From the NCBI RefSeq assembly GCF_014646895.1, contig NZ_BMOD01000003.1, forward strand, positions 201,425-265,424: a stretch of DNA of 64,000 bases. The letters run 5' to 3'. The stretch comes from Deinococcus roseus (GTDB lineage Bacteria; Deinococcota; Deinococci; Deinococcales; Deinococcaceae). Below the pieces are notes generated by a model. The model saw only the letters and a list, made by a program, of their open reading frames with translations, made no database searches and had not been told where the DNA came from. The position numbers and the translations under genes were made by a program. Numbering within the stretch: position 1 is the first letter of the stretch; each line of letters starts with the position of its first letter. Below are positions 16,924 to 25,362 of the stretch, one piece after another.

Positions 16924-18785
16924 GCGGTCACTTCCTTGCGTTCTTCTTTAGGGGTGGGGTTGGCTTCAGGTGGAGCAGGAGGCGGGCTGATGATCTTCTT
17001 GCTCAGGAAACCCTGCGCCGCAATGATCAGCACGATGATGGCCTTCAGCACGGTCACGATGTCACGGTTGAGGGCATCCAGCTTCTGGTCCACATACAGA
17101 CCGCCCGTGTCCAGCACCCCGAACAGCACACTGGAAGCCACCACACCCACCGGGGTGCTCTGGCCCAGCAGGGCAATGGTGATCCCATCAAAACCCACAC
17201 TGACGGGCAGGCTCTGTTTCAGGCGGTACTCGTCCAGCGCTCCCCCCATCACATAGTGGGAAGCGGTCAGACCTGCAAATGCACCTGCAACCACCATGGC
17301 CAGGATGGTGTTCTTTGCAACGTTGATGCCCCCGTATTCGGCGGCTTTTGGAGACAGGCCCACAGCACGGATCTCGTAGCCACGGGCAGTCCTCCACAGG
17401 AAAACCCCGAAGAACATGGAAGCAAGCAGGGCCAGCAGGAAAGCCACATTCAGGCGGCTGGAAATCAGGGCACCCGTGGCCTGCACGGTCATGGGCACCC
17501 ACAGGGCTGCAGTCACGGCCACCCCAGCAGCCAGAGCAATCCACAGGCGGTTTCTGTTTTTCAGCACAGCAAAGAGCAAACCCAGCACCAGCAGACCTGC
17601 CATCCAGCTCAGGCTGATGTGGTCCCCGTCTTTGTGCAGCCCGAACAGCTGCAGCAAACCGGGCAGTTGCGCTCCCGCCTGCAACTCTGCACTTTTGGCC
17701 TCAAACCCCTCTGCTTTGAAAGGCATCTGGAAGGTGTGTCCGAAGAATTTCACCTCGCTGGAACCGATCATGAACACGAAAATCCCTGCAGCCACGTAAT
17801 TCAGCATGATGGTGTTGATCACCTCGCTGGACCCGAAACGGGCTTTCAGCCAGCCGACCAGACCGCCCCACAGCGCTCCTCCCAGAGCACCCGCCAGCAC
17901 GGTCAGGGGCAGCAGAAAAACTGCAGGCAGATGCACATAAACCCCCACCAGCATGGCAAAGATGGCCCCAATGGTCATCTGTCCAGGGGCACCAATGTTG
18001 AACAGGCCCGCCCGGAAAGCAAAGGCCACACTGAGGCCGGTCAGGATCAGGGGGGTGGCCAGCACCAGGCTCTGCAGGAAATCCGGGAGGTTGGTCAGGG
18101 GGGCAAAGAGGGTGGAGTACACGAACCAGATCAGGTCAAATTTTCCGACCAGCATTTCAGGCATGGTCAGGGGAGAGGAGAGGCCACTGGGGACCTCCTG
18201 AATCGCCACGATGATCAGGGCACCGCCCACAATGGCAATCAGGAAGGACACAGAGGGAACCAGGGCCCAGCGCAGTTTCTCCATGCGCTCCCGCCAGACC
18301 CTGAAGCCGCTCAATCCGGTGAACAGGGTCACCAGCGAAGCCAGCAGTCCCAGCACCAGACCCAGATTGACCCCTCCAGAAACAAAAGGAATGCGTCTGA
18401 GGGGGATGTTCTGGCCCAGCAAATTCTGGGTGGCCTGTCCCAGCGAAACCTGCACGCTGACCGTTGCCAGCACAGCAATCAGCAGGCCTGCCAGTCCAGC
18501 CATCCACAGCCAGGAAGCCTTTCTCAGGGCTGCAAAAGCAGAGATCAGCAGACAGGCAAAAAGCGCCCAGCCCAGACCCAGCGCTGTGCCCATGGCAGGC
18601 AGATGCTCGGGAGGAAACCCGGAATAATCCATGACTTTCCCGGTCAGCAGTTGCAGGGTCCCTGCACCGCTGAAATTGCGGGTGTAGGTCAGAAAGGGAA
18701 GCAAAAGCAGGCCCAGTCCAGCAAGCAGACTGGTGTACAGCGCAATCAGGCTTGCGCTTCTGGTGGTGGTGTAACTCTGGCTCAT
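16920..18785 (-). CDS. nucleoside ABC transporter permease with N-terminal membrane extension
   Basis: This 621-residue protein is much longer than the usual 340-400 residues of the first permease (NupP/BmpB-like). The permease core starts near residue 235 (SLVLATPLILTGLSVAFAFR) and has FNIGAPGQMTIGA and a cytoplasmic loop, RGYEIRAVGLSPKAAEYGG. The N-terminal 200 residues add about five hydrophobic segments not seen in the classical family. A second insertion lies near residues 345-440. The C-terminus is a proline-rich charged tail (PPPAPPEANPTPKEE). It overlaps the next permease by 4 nt. Membership in the transporter is firm, but the role of the extension is unknown. Confidence 0.85.
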   Translation of the reverse strand: MSQSYTTTRSASLIALYTSLLAGLGLLLLPFLTYTRNFSGAGTLQLLTGKVMDYSGFPPEHLPAMGTALGLGWALFACLLISAFAALRKASWLWMAGLAGLLIAVLATVSVQVSLGQATQNLLGQNIPLRRIPFVSGGVNLGLVLGLLASLVTLFTGLSGFRVWRERMEKLRWALVPSVSFLIAIVGGALIIVAIQEVPSGLSSPLTMPEMLVGKFDLIWFVYSTLFAPLTNLPDFLQSLVLATPLILTGLSVAFAFRAGLFNIGAPGQMTIGAIFAMLVGVYVHLPAVFLLPLTVLAGALGGALWGGLVGWLKARFGSSEVINTIMLNYVAAGIFVFMIGSSEVKFFGHTFQMPFKAEGFEAKSAELQAGAQLPGLLQLFGLHKDGDHISLSWMAGLLVLGLLFAVLKNRNRLWIALAAGVAVTAALWVPMTVQATGALISSRLNVAFLLALLASMFFGVFLWRTARGYEIRAVGLSPKAAEYGGINVAKNTILAMVVAGAFAGLTASHYVMGGALDEYRLKQSLPVSVGFDGITIALLGQSTPVGVVASSVLFGVLDTGGLYVDQKLDALNRDIVTVLKAIIVLIIAAQGFLSKKIISPPPAPPEANPTPKEERKEVTA

Positions 18786-18812
18786 CTGTGGTCTCCAGGT
18801 GTGGCTCTGCCC

Positions 18813-20402
18813 TCAGGCCAGAGCGGGTTGTTTTTCTTCTTGTGCTGCTTTAGAGTTCACGCCAGCCATCAGCAGGCCCAGTTTTTCCTCGGTGGCTTCG
18901 CTGGCTTTCATTTCCCCCATGACCTGCCCCTCGAACATCACCAGGATGCGGTCTGAGAGGTTCATGACTTCGGTGAGGTCTGCGCTGACCAGCAGCACCC
19001 CCAGCCCCTGGTCTCTGGCCCGGATGATCTGACGGTGAATGAATTCAATGGCCCCGATGTCCACCCCACGGGTCGGCTGACTGGCGACAAGGATTTTCGG
19101 GTTCCTGAACATCTCTCTTGCCACGATGACCTTCTGGGCATTCCCACCCGAGTAGCGTCCGGCAGGCAGATCCGCTGATCTGGGTCGCACATCGTACAGG
19201 TCAATCTGGGTTTCGGTGTGCTTGCGAATGCGCATCAGGTTCAAAAGTCCGAATTTCCCGCTGAAGAAGGGATTTCGGTGCTGTCCCAGGATCATGTTTT
19301 CAGCGGTGCTCATTTCCAGCACCAATCCGCGTTCATTGCGGTCTTCGGGGATGTGGCTCAGGCCTGCTTCGGCCACCCGTCTGGCATCGGCTTTTTTCAG
19401 GGTCTCGCCCGAGTAGCGGATTTCGCCTCTGGAAAGCGGGCGCAGTCCGGTGATGGCCTCCACCAGTTCGCTCTGACCGTTGCCGTCAATCCCGGCAATG
19501 CCCACCACTTCACCCCTTGCCACATGAAAAGACACCTGATCCAGCACAGGTTTCTTGTGGCTGCTGGCAATGCTGGCATTCAGGACTTCCAGCACCTTCT
19601 CTTTTGGCTGGGCTTCTTTTTTCTGGACCTTCAGGGTCACCTCGCGGCCCACCATCATGCGGGCGATGGTCTCGGTGGTGGCCCCCTCCCTGGGAATGCT
19701 GCCGATCATCTTGCCGTCCCGGATCACCGAGATCTCATCACAGAGCTCTAAAACCTCGTGCAGCTTGTGGGAAATGAAAATCACGCTGTTCCCCTGCTGG
19801 GCAAACTGTTCGCGCAAAAAACGGAACAGGTCCTCGGTTTCTGCAGGGGTCAGAACTGCGGTGGGTTCATCCAGAATCAGGATTCTGGCCCCCCGGTACA
19901 GGGTTTTCAGGATCTCCACTTTTTGCTGCAGGCCCACAGGAAGGTCTTCAATTTTTGCGTCCGGGTTCAGGCCAAACTTGAATTGCTCGATCAGTTCTTT
20001 GACCCGTTTGCGTGCAGCAGCGTAATTGATGCTGGTGCCACTGGTCGGTTCCATCCCCAGAATCACGTTCTCGGTTACGGTCAGAGGTCCGACCAGCATG
20101 AAGTGCTGGTGCACCATTCCAATGCCGTTCTGGATGGCGTCTCTGGGGTCGAGCATGGGTGCAGGCTTTCCATTCACCCGGATTTCACCACTGGTGGGGG
20201 GCTGCATGCCATAAAGGATTTTCATGAGGGTGCTTTTCCCTGCGCCGTTCTCTCCCACCAGCGCATGAATGCTGCCCCAGTTCACCTTCAGGTTGATGTT
20301 GTCGTTGGCCAGCACCAGAGGGAAGCGCTTGGTGATGCCCCTGAGTTCAATGGCAGGGGGTTCAATTGCATAAGGTTCGGTCATGGTGGGGTCCGAAGTC
20401 AT
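18813..20402 (-). CDS. nucleoside ABC transporter ATPase with two ATP-binding domains (NupO-like)
   Basis: This protein of about 529 residues holds two ABC domains in tandem, as in sugar and nucleoside importers of the RbsA/NupO class. The first Walker A is GENGAGKST near residue 50. The second domain has the degenerate GIDGNGQSEL and a signature YSGGNAQKV. The start is uncertain: ATG at 20402 or 20384, neither with a strong ribosome site, and the frame is open to 20480. It is the first gene of the nucleoside cluster. The substrate-binding lipoprotein normally found beside it is absent from this window. Confidence 0.88.
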   Translation of the reverse strand: MTSDPTMTEPYAIEPPAIELRGITKRFPLVLANDNINLKVNWGSIHALVGENGAGKSTLMKILYGMQPPTSGEIRVNGKPAPMLDPRDAIQNGIGMVHQHFMLVGPLTVTENVILGMEPTSGTSINYAAARKRVKELIEQFKFGLNPDAKIEDLPVGLQQKVEILKTLYRGARILILDEPTAVLTPAETEDLFRFLREQFAQQGNSVIFISHKLHEVLELCDEISVIRDGKMIGSIPREGATTETIARMMVGREVTLKVQKKEAQPKEKVLEVLNASIASSHKKPVLDQVSFHVARGEVVGIAGIDGNGQSELVEAITGLRPLSRGEIRYSGETLKKADARRVAEAGLSHIPEDRNERGLVLEMSTAENMILGQHRNPFFSGKFGLLNLMRIRKHTETQIDLYDVRPRSADLPAGRYSGGNAQKVIVAREMFRNPKILVASQPTRGVDIGAIEFIHRQIIRARDQGLGVLLVSADLTEVMNLSDRILVMFEGQVMGEMKASEATEEKLGLLMAGVNSKAAQEEKQPALA

Positions 20403-20525
20403 GACAGATCTGCAGCAGGCTGACTTCCTGACCTGCCCGATGCCTTCCCGGAAAAGGGTCAGCCAGCGGTTTGCAAGCACGGGGACACGCCTCCACCAGC
20501 ATTTCGGGTGCAGAGGTCAAGGCTT

Positions 20526-20572
20526 GTCATACGTATGACGCAATTATAGTCATACGTATGACTGAACTGCAA
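20526..20572 (-). promoter_or_regulatory. nucleoside operon promoter with two identical palindromic operators
   Basis: On the minus strand TTGCAG (20567-20572) and a perfect TATAAT (20543-20548) are 18 nt apart. The 14-bp perfect palindrome GTCATACGTATGAC occurs twice, at 20526-20539 and 20549-20562, with centres 23 bp apart, so one covers the spacer and the other the start site. TACGTA-centred palindromes suggest a GntR-type repressor, but the regulator gene is not in the window. Confidence 0.8.
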
Positions 20573-20577
20573 GGGAT

Positions 20578-20796
20578 TCAGCGCACAGGATCTTTTTCGG
20601 CTTGCCGTTCCGGTTTCAGGAGGTCCTGGATCTCCCCATCAAAAAAAGGTCCCTGATAAGGCTCAGGATCTGGGGTCAGGGCTGCCTTTTTGCGGGTGTG
20701 CCACCACAACATTCCATACCCGACCACCCCAAAAAGCAGGTAAATCAGAAAACCAGCCAGCAACAATTTGCCCAGCAATGGCAACAAAGCGTCCAT
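20578..20796 (-). CDS. small single-pass membrane protein
   Basis: This 72-residue protein has one hydrophobic helix (LLLAGFLIYLLFGVVGYGMLWW, about residues 11-33), followed by basic HTRKK and a polar, acidic C-terminus. It lies 12 bp downstream of another small minus-strand gene and may be co-transcribed with it. I do not recognise a family, and the ribosome site is weak. Confidence 0.6.
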   Translation of the reverse strand: MDALLPLLGKLLLAGFLIYLLFGVVGYGMLWWHTRKKAALTPDPEPYQGPFFDGEIQDLLKPERQAEKDPVR

Positions 20797-20808
20797 GGGT
20801 TCTAAACT

Positions 20809-21036
20809 TCAATCCTGCAGCAGGTGCGTGGACACCATGAAATTTAAGAGCGCCGCCCCCTCCTGCACCTGCACAGCGGTCAGTTTGAGGTCCACCCCCA
20901 GAAACTTCATTTGCAACTGTCCCCGAAAAATCGCTTCATGCTCCTCAGCACTGAGACTGGTTTTGGCCACCACCTGCACCGACTGGTCAAGCCAGGTGTA
21001 GGAAAGCACTTCCTGAATGGTGATTTCTTTGATCAT
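20809..21036 (-). CDS. small hypothetical protein
   Basis: This 75-residue protein begins MIKEITIQEVLSYTWLDQSV. GAAGGAGA lies 8 nt before a GTG at 21039 and 11 nt before the ATG at 21036, so either could start it. The frame is open to 21168, but without features. It appears soluble and beta-rich (VQVVAKTSL, FRGQLQMKFLGVDLKLTAVQV). It is probably in one transcript with the small membrane protein downstream. Function is unknown. Confidence 0.6.
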   Translation of the reverse strand: MIKEITIQEVLSYTWLDQSVQVVAKTSLSAEEHEAIFRGQLQMKFLGVDLKLTAVQVQEGAALLNFMVSTHLLQD

Positions 21037-21252
21037 CACGTTGCAGTCTCCTTCGCTGGATTTGTGTTCAGCAGAGTGTACTGCATTTGTGCCTGAGGAT
21101 GTGAGGGCAACCCCATGCAAGGCAGTTTTTGCCTTCATCTCCTGTTGATGTTCCCATTCAGCCCCCACTCAGAACCCCTCAGAAAAAATTCAGCGTCCCT
21201 CAGGGACTTTTCAGTACGGAGGTATACCCTTAAGTCAGAAAGGAGGGAGCAG

Positions 21253-21405
21253 ATGTTATTCATCCTCTCACTCATCGCTGGTCTGATCATTGGCAGTTCT
21301 TTCCTGATTGTTGTCCTCCTGATGGACCGTTCTTTGAAAACACCCCAATTGAATTTTGATGATCTGCAAGACGCCCCTCCTTTTTCCCTGAATCCTTCTG
21401 CCTGA
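21253..21405 (+). CDS. small membrane protein
   Basis: This 50-residue frame starts MLFILSLIAGLIIGSSFLIV, so its first 23 residues form a transmembrane helix, followed by a polar tail (LNFDDLQDAPPFSLNPSA). A strong AAGGAGGGAG site lies 5 nt before the ATG, which is why I accept it as a gene despite its size. A possible -10 box (TATACC) is near 21224. I do not recognise it. Confidence 0.6.
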   Translation: MLFILSLIAGLIIGSSFLIVVLLMDRSLKTPQLNFDDLQDAPPFSLNPSA

Positions 21406-21445
21406 TCGGGCTGTGCTGAAAATCCCCTGCTGCAAGGCGGAGGAT

Positions 21446-22360
21446 TCACTTTTGAAGCTGCAGAGGAGAGGGAACAGGGGCCAGAATTTTTGTGGTTTGC
21501 TGCTTGATGGGATGCTCAAAAACCAGCCTTGCTGCATGCAGCAGATATCCACCATCCCCTGGCAAACCCGGGTCCTGCTGCAAAGGCAAACCATCAGGCC
21601 CGTACAGTGGATCTCCCGCCAGCGGATGTCCGATGGAGGCCAGATGAATGCGGATCTGGTGAGGCCGTCCGGTCTGGATGTCCACTTCAAAAAGGGTGGA
21701 GGTCTCCCTTCTTTCCAGCACTTTTGCCAGACTGGAAGAGGGTTTCCCTTCTGGGTGTGCTGCAAACACTGTTCCCAATCTGGGATGGAGAACCGGCCCA
21801 ATGGGGGTATGGATGGGGTAAACATCCTTTTCTGCCACACCAGAAGCCAGGGCCAGGTACTGTTTTTGTACTGCATGGTCCCTCCAGGCTCTTGCCATCA
21901 GGCTTGCGGCTTCAGAAGAGGTGGCAAACAGCACCACACCGGACGTGTAGCGTCCCAATCGGTGCAGGGGGCTGGCCTGTGGATGGGTTTTTCGAACCAG
22001 GGTCAGCAGGGTGTGCTCCAGAAATCCCCCTCCGGGCATGGTGGGAAGGCCACTGGGTTTGTTCACCGCGAGCAGGTGCTCATCTTCTTGCAGCACCTCA
22101 AAATGCAGAGGGACTTCGGGTTCCTCCCAGGGGGGACGGTGCCAGATCAGGGTCTGTCCGGGTTTCAGGGTTTCCTGCCCAGTTGCGACCTGACCGTCCA
22201 GATGGACTTCCTGTTGCTGCAGGCGTTCCTGCCATTCCTGAACAGAAGAATGGGTGTAAAACCTGCTCAGGTAATCCAGCAGGGTCAGACCTGCGGCTTT
22301 TTTCACAAGCTGTTCGGTGTAGGCGTATCCCTGGTTCAGTGCCATTTTGCTGCCATTCAC
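21446..22360 (-). CDS. RluA-family pseudouridine synthase with variant active-site motif
   Basis: This 304-residue protein has an S4-like N-terminal RNA-binding region (VKKAAGLTLLDYLS, HLDGQVATGQETLKPGQTL) and an RluA catalytic domain with LLAVNKPSGLPTMPGG, then FEVDIQTGRPHQIRIHLASIGHPLAGDPLYG. The motif that normally reads HRLDxxTSG reads HRLGRYTSG, so the expected catalytic aspartate is glycine at position 136. The start is GTG at 22360, overlapping the LacI stop, or ATG at 22345. The family call is firm. Whether it is active, and on which RNA, is not clear. Confidence 0.88.
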   Translation of the reverse strand: MNGSKMALNQGYAYTEQLVKKAAGLTLLDYLSRFYTHSSVQEWQERLQQQEVHLDGQVATGQETLKPGQTLIWHRPPWEEPEVPLHFEVLQEDEHLLAVNKPSGLPTMPGGGFLEHTLLTLVRKTHPQASPLHRLGRYTSGVVLFATSSEAASLMARAWRDHAVQKQYLALASGVAEKDVYPIHTPIGPVLHPRLGTVFAAHPEGKPSSSLAKVLERRETSTLFEVDIQTGRPHQIRIHLASIGHPLAGDPLYGPDGLPLQQDPGLPGDGGYLLHAARLVFEHPIKQQTTKILAPVPSPLQLQK

Positions 22361-23382
22361 TGTCCAGGTGCTGCAGCAGAGCCGCGTTTGATCAGTTCAG
22401 TCTGGAACCACACCACTTTTTCGGCTCTGGGTTGCCCTTCCAGCAGTTGAATCAGTTGCTGGGCGGCTGCCTGCCCCATCTGATAGGCCGGAATGTGCAG
22501 GGTGGTGAGTTCAGGTTCGATGTACTGGGACAGTTCAAGGTTGTCCACCCCGATCACCGAGAGGTCCTCTGGGATGCGCAGTCCCAGCTGTTTGGCGGCC
22601 TTGTACACGCCCACCGCCAGAAAATCCCCATCGCACAGGATGGCCGTGGGCCGCTCTTCGGGCAGGCTGAGCAGTTGCAGCGCGCCTTCTTTTCCCCCTT
22701 CCAGCGAGAAAGGGGCCTTGACCTGCCATTCAGGCTTCAAAGTCCAGCCCTGTTCTGCAAAAAACTGCTGGTAAGCGCGGGTTCTGGCCTGGAACGTCTC
22801 GGTTTCCACGGTTGCAGCAAGGTGTGCAATTCGGCTGTGTCCCAGGGCCAGCAGGTGTTGCAGGGCCATCTGGATGCCGTGGGGGATGTCCACCATGATG
22901 GAATGAAAGCCGTCCACCCGGCCTTCCACCAGCACCACATTGCCCTGATCCAGCAGGTTGCTGGACCGTGCAGAGATGTCCCACAGCACGTATCCATCCA
23001 CATCGTGGCTGAACAGGTGCTCGATCAGGGCCTCCTGGGTGCTCATGCTGTGGTCGTAATTCACCAGGATGGTGTCATAGCCCAGTTTGCGCGCCTCCTG
23101 GTCTGCCCCCTGGTACACCGGGGCAAAGAAGGGGTTGCTGAGTTGTGGAACCACCAGGGCCAGGGTTCTGGCCCGCCCTTCCCGCAGGGCTTTGGCTGCC
23201 CGGTTGGGTTTGTAATTGAGCATGCGGGCGGCTTCCCAGATGGCCTGCTGCAACTCCTGAGACACCCGGCCTTCTGCCTTGCCATTCAGCACCAGAGACA
23301 CTGTAGATTGCGAAATCCCCAGATGCCTTGCCACATCTGCACTGGTGGGTTTTTTGAACAGGTTGCGGTCAGGGTTGTTCAT
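22357..23382 (-). CDS. LacI-family transcriptional regulator
   Basis: This protein of about 341 residues has an N-terminal LacI helix-turn-helix (KKPTSADVARHLGISQSTVS) and hinge (NYKPNRAAKALREGRARTLA), then a periplasmic-binding-like effector domain ending in IPAYQMGQAAAQQLIQLLEG. The start is placed at 23382. A TATACT box 30 nt upstream makes the longer open frame (to 23460) unlikely. Its stop overlaps the pseudouridine synthase start by 4 nt, an unusual pairing. No sugar gene is adjacent, so target and effector are unknown. The nearby dehydrogenase at 25363 has a palindromic operator and is one candidate. Confidence 0.87.
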   Translation of the reverse strand: MNNPDRNLFKKPTSADVARHLGISQSTVSLVLNGKAEGRVSQELQQAIWEAARMLNYKPNRAAKALREGRARTLALVVPQLSNPFFAPVYQGADQEARKLGYDTILVNYDHSMSTQEALIEHLFSHDVDGYVLWDISARSSNLLDQGNVVLVEGRVDGFHSIMVDIPHGIQMALQHLLALGHSRIAHLAATVETETFQARTRAYQQFFAEQGWTLKPEWQVKAPFSLEGGKEGALQLLSLPEERPTAILCDGDFLAVGVYKAAKQLGLRIPEDLSVIGVDNLELSQYIEPELTTLHIPAYQMGQAAAQQLIQLLEGQPRAEKVVWFQTELIKRGSAAAPGQ

Positions 23383-23504
23383 GGTCGGGGTCAGGCTGCT
23401 TTCCTGCCCAGTATACATTTCATTTCTGTTTTTGATGGCCACTTCAGGAAGGGCATCCACAAAAAATCCACCCGCTGAACAGGTGGATTCAGAAAAAGAA
23501 AAAC

Positions 23505-23765
23505 TCAGGAAGCACTGCGGATTTCACAGCCGGGCATGTTCCAGCCCAGGGCTTCTAAGGCGCTCACTTCGGGGATGAAGAACCACATGCGGGTGTCTTT
23601 CTGGTGGTCGTAGCTTTCCAGCCAGGTGCCTTTGATGTCTTCCGGGTGGGGATGCTGGGCGGTTTCTTTGCTCCACCATGCGATGGCGGCCTTGGCAGCT
23701 TCTGTAAAGCTGGTGTAGCTGCCCAGCATGGTTCTGCGTTTGCGTTTCACGGTCACGGTGTACAT
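23505..23765 (-). CDS. small hypothetical protein
   Basis: This 86-residue soluble protein (MYTVTVKRKRRTMLGSYTSF) is basic at the N-terminus, with tryptophan-rich middle and end. TACAAT lies 5 nt before the start codon, matching the leaderless pattern in this genome. It is not related to its neighbours by spacing or strand logic. I do not recognise a family. Confidence 0.65.
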   Translation of the reverse strand: MYTVTVKRKRRTMLGSYTSFTEAAKAAIAWWSKETAQHPHPEDIKGTWLESYDHQKDTRMWFFIPEVSALEALGWNMPGCEIRSAS

Positions 23766-23881
23766 GCCTCATTGTATTCTGTTTTTTACATAATACATAG
23801 CAGGAAATTCTACAGAAGCTTGAATGCGCTGGTTTCGCTCAGAACAGAATATAGATTCTGAAATCTGAAAAAACTTTCTGA

Positions 23882-25114
23882 TCAGCTTCTGGCCTCCGGA
23901 CGCACCAGCACTTTCAGCACGATGGGGGCCAGCAAGGTGGTGACCATCACCATCAAAAGAACCTGTGCAAAAACCTCCTTCTGGATGATGCCGTAAGACA
24001 GTCCAATGCCCGCCACAATCAGGCCCACTTCCCCTCTGGGCACCATGCCCACCCCTACCAGCATGGCATCTTTGCGTCCCTGAGAAAGGGCTCCCAGGAA
24101 TCCGCCCACCCATTTGCTGAGGACGGCCAGAACAGACAGGACCCCGCCCGCCATCAGCACCACTGGACTTCCCAGCAAACCCAGTTCCAGCTTCACGCCC
24201 ACCATGGCAAAGAAAACCGGGGCCAGAAAGTCTTCCAGGGCGTGCACTTTGCTTTCAAATTCATATTCGTCTTTGACTTCGGACAGCACCATGCCCGCCA
24301 GAAAGGCCCCGATGATGGGGGCAAGACCCGCCAGACCAGAGAGTGCAGCCAGACCCAGCCCAACCACCACAGCAAGACTGAAACTGCTTGCCAGGGGCAC
24401 ATTTCTCAACTGCTTCTGAAAACGCCGCAGCAGGGGAATGCCCAGGGCCAGCACCGCAACCACGAATCCCACACTCAGGCCCAGGGTGGTCAGCACGCCC
24501 AGCAACGAGATGTCTCCGCCTTTGCCCAGACCGCTGACCACGGCCAGGATGGTGAGGCCCAGGATGTCATCGATCACGGCTGCCCCCAGGATGATCTGGG
24601 CGAATTTGCGGTCCAGCACACCTATTTCCTGGAGCACTTTGGCGGTGATGCCCACACTGGTGGCCACCAGTGTGGTGGCCAGAAAGAGGCTTTCGATGTT
24701 GCTGTGTCCCTGCATCAGCCCGAAAAAGTACCCTCCCACCATCGGAAAGAAAATCCCCAGCACGGCCACCAGCAAAGCTTCTTTGCCCACATTCAGCAGG
24801 TCTTTGAAACGGGTTTCCAGGCCCACCATGAACATCAGAAAAATTGCTCCAATTTCTGCGAGGGCTTCCAGGGTCAGGCTGTCCTGCACGGCATTCAGCA
24901 CACTGGGACCGATGAGCACCCCTGCAGCCACCTGACCCACCACACTGGGCAACCCCAGCCTGGAAAACAGCCAGCTGCCCACACTGGCGGCCAGCACCAG
25001 AAAGAACAGTTGAATCAGCACATCTGAAACTTCAGAGGTTCCTGCTGCCTGGGCTGTGCCACCGAGCAGCACGCAAAACAGCAGTTGGATGGGAAACATT
25101 TTGGATCTGGTCAT
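23882..25114 (-). CDS. cation:proton antiporter, CPA2 family (NapA/Kef-like)
   Basis: This 410-residue membrane protein has an apparent signal-like first helix and about twelve further helices. The ion-binding pair is D182-D183 in VIDDILGL, and the unwound-helix motif ATTLVATSVGITA precedes it, as in Thermus NapA. The charged VPRGEVGLIVAGIG region near the end is also typical. It lacks the C-terminal TrkA-N domain of Kef proteins. AAGGAG precedes ATG at 25114, so the longer open frame is not used. It probably exchanges Na+ for H+, contributing to pH and salt tolerance. Confidence 0.9.
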   Translation of the reverse strand: MTRSKMFPIQLLFCVLLGGTAQAAGTSEVSDVLIQLFFLVLAASVGSWLFSRLGLPSVVGQVAAGVLIGPSVLNAVQDSLTLEALAEIGAIFLMFMVGLETRFKDLLNVGKEALLVAVLGIFFPMVGGYFFGLMQGHSNIESLFLATTLVATSVGITAKVLQEIGVLDRKFAQIILGAAVIDDILGLTILAVVSGLGKGGDISLLGVLTTLGLSVGFVVAVLALGIPLLRRFQKQLRNVPLASSFSLAVVVGLGLAALSGLAGLAPIIGAFLAGMVLSEVKDEYEFESKVHALEDFLAPVFFAMVGVKLELGLLGSPVVLMAGGVLSVLAVLSKWVGGFLGALSQGRKDAMLVGVGMVPRGEVGLIVAGIGLSYGIIQKEVFAQVLLMVMVTTLLAPIVLKVLVRPEARS

Positions 25115-25312
25115 CTTGACTCCTTGAAAACCGGGATGCAAAAAAAGCGAAGACCTTTTGATCAGTCTCCGCCAGGTCCACGCATGAAGGTGGTTTTCTG
25201 CCCATTCGGGCACAGTTGTGCTTTACAGCATACCGGGATCTGGCATCATGAGGCAAGCCTTGCTTTCTCTGTCCTCTGTTTTCTGCTGCCCTGCTTCTCA
25301 GAAACCTGGTGC

Positions 25313-25332
25313 TACAATGGACTCGAGTCCAT
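25313..25332 (+). promoter_or_regulatory. extended -10 promoter abutting a 16-bp palindrome
   Basis: TACAAT (25313-25318) is preceded by TGC, giving an extended -10 box. It runs directly into the perfect palindrome ATGGACTCGAGTCCAT (25317-25332), which covers the start site. This is an ideal position for a repressor of the dehydrogenase gene starting at 25363. Confidence 0.65.
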
Positions 25333-25362
25333 CAACTTTTCCACCCTTCCCGAGGCACACCC

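Noticed and set aside
17256..18956. A 566-codon open frame antisense to the nucleoside permease
   Set aside because: Low-complexity Gln/His/Gly composition and complete overlap with a recognised membrane protein show it is a shadow frame.
21529..23478. A 649-codon plus-strand frame
   Set aside because: It is antisense to both the pseudouridine synthase and the LacI gene, which have clear family motifs.
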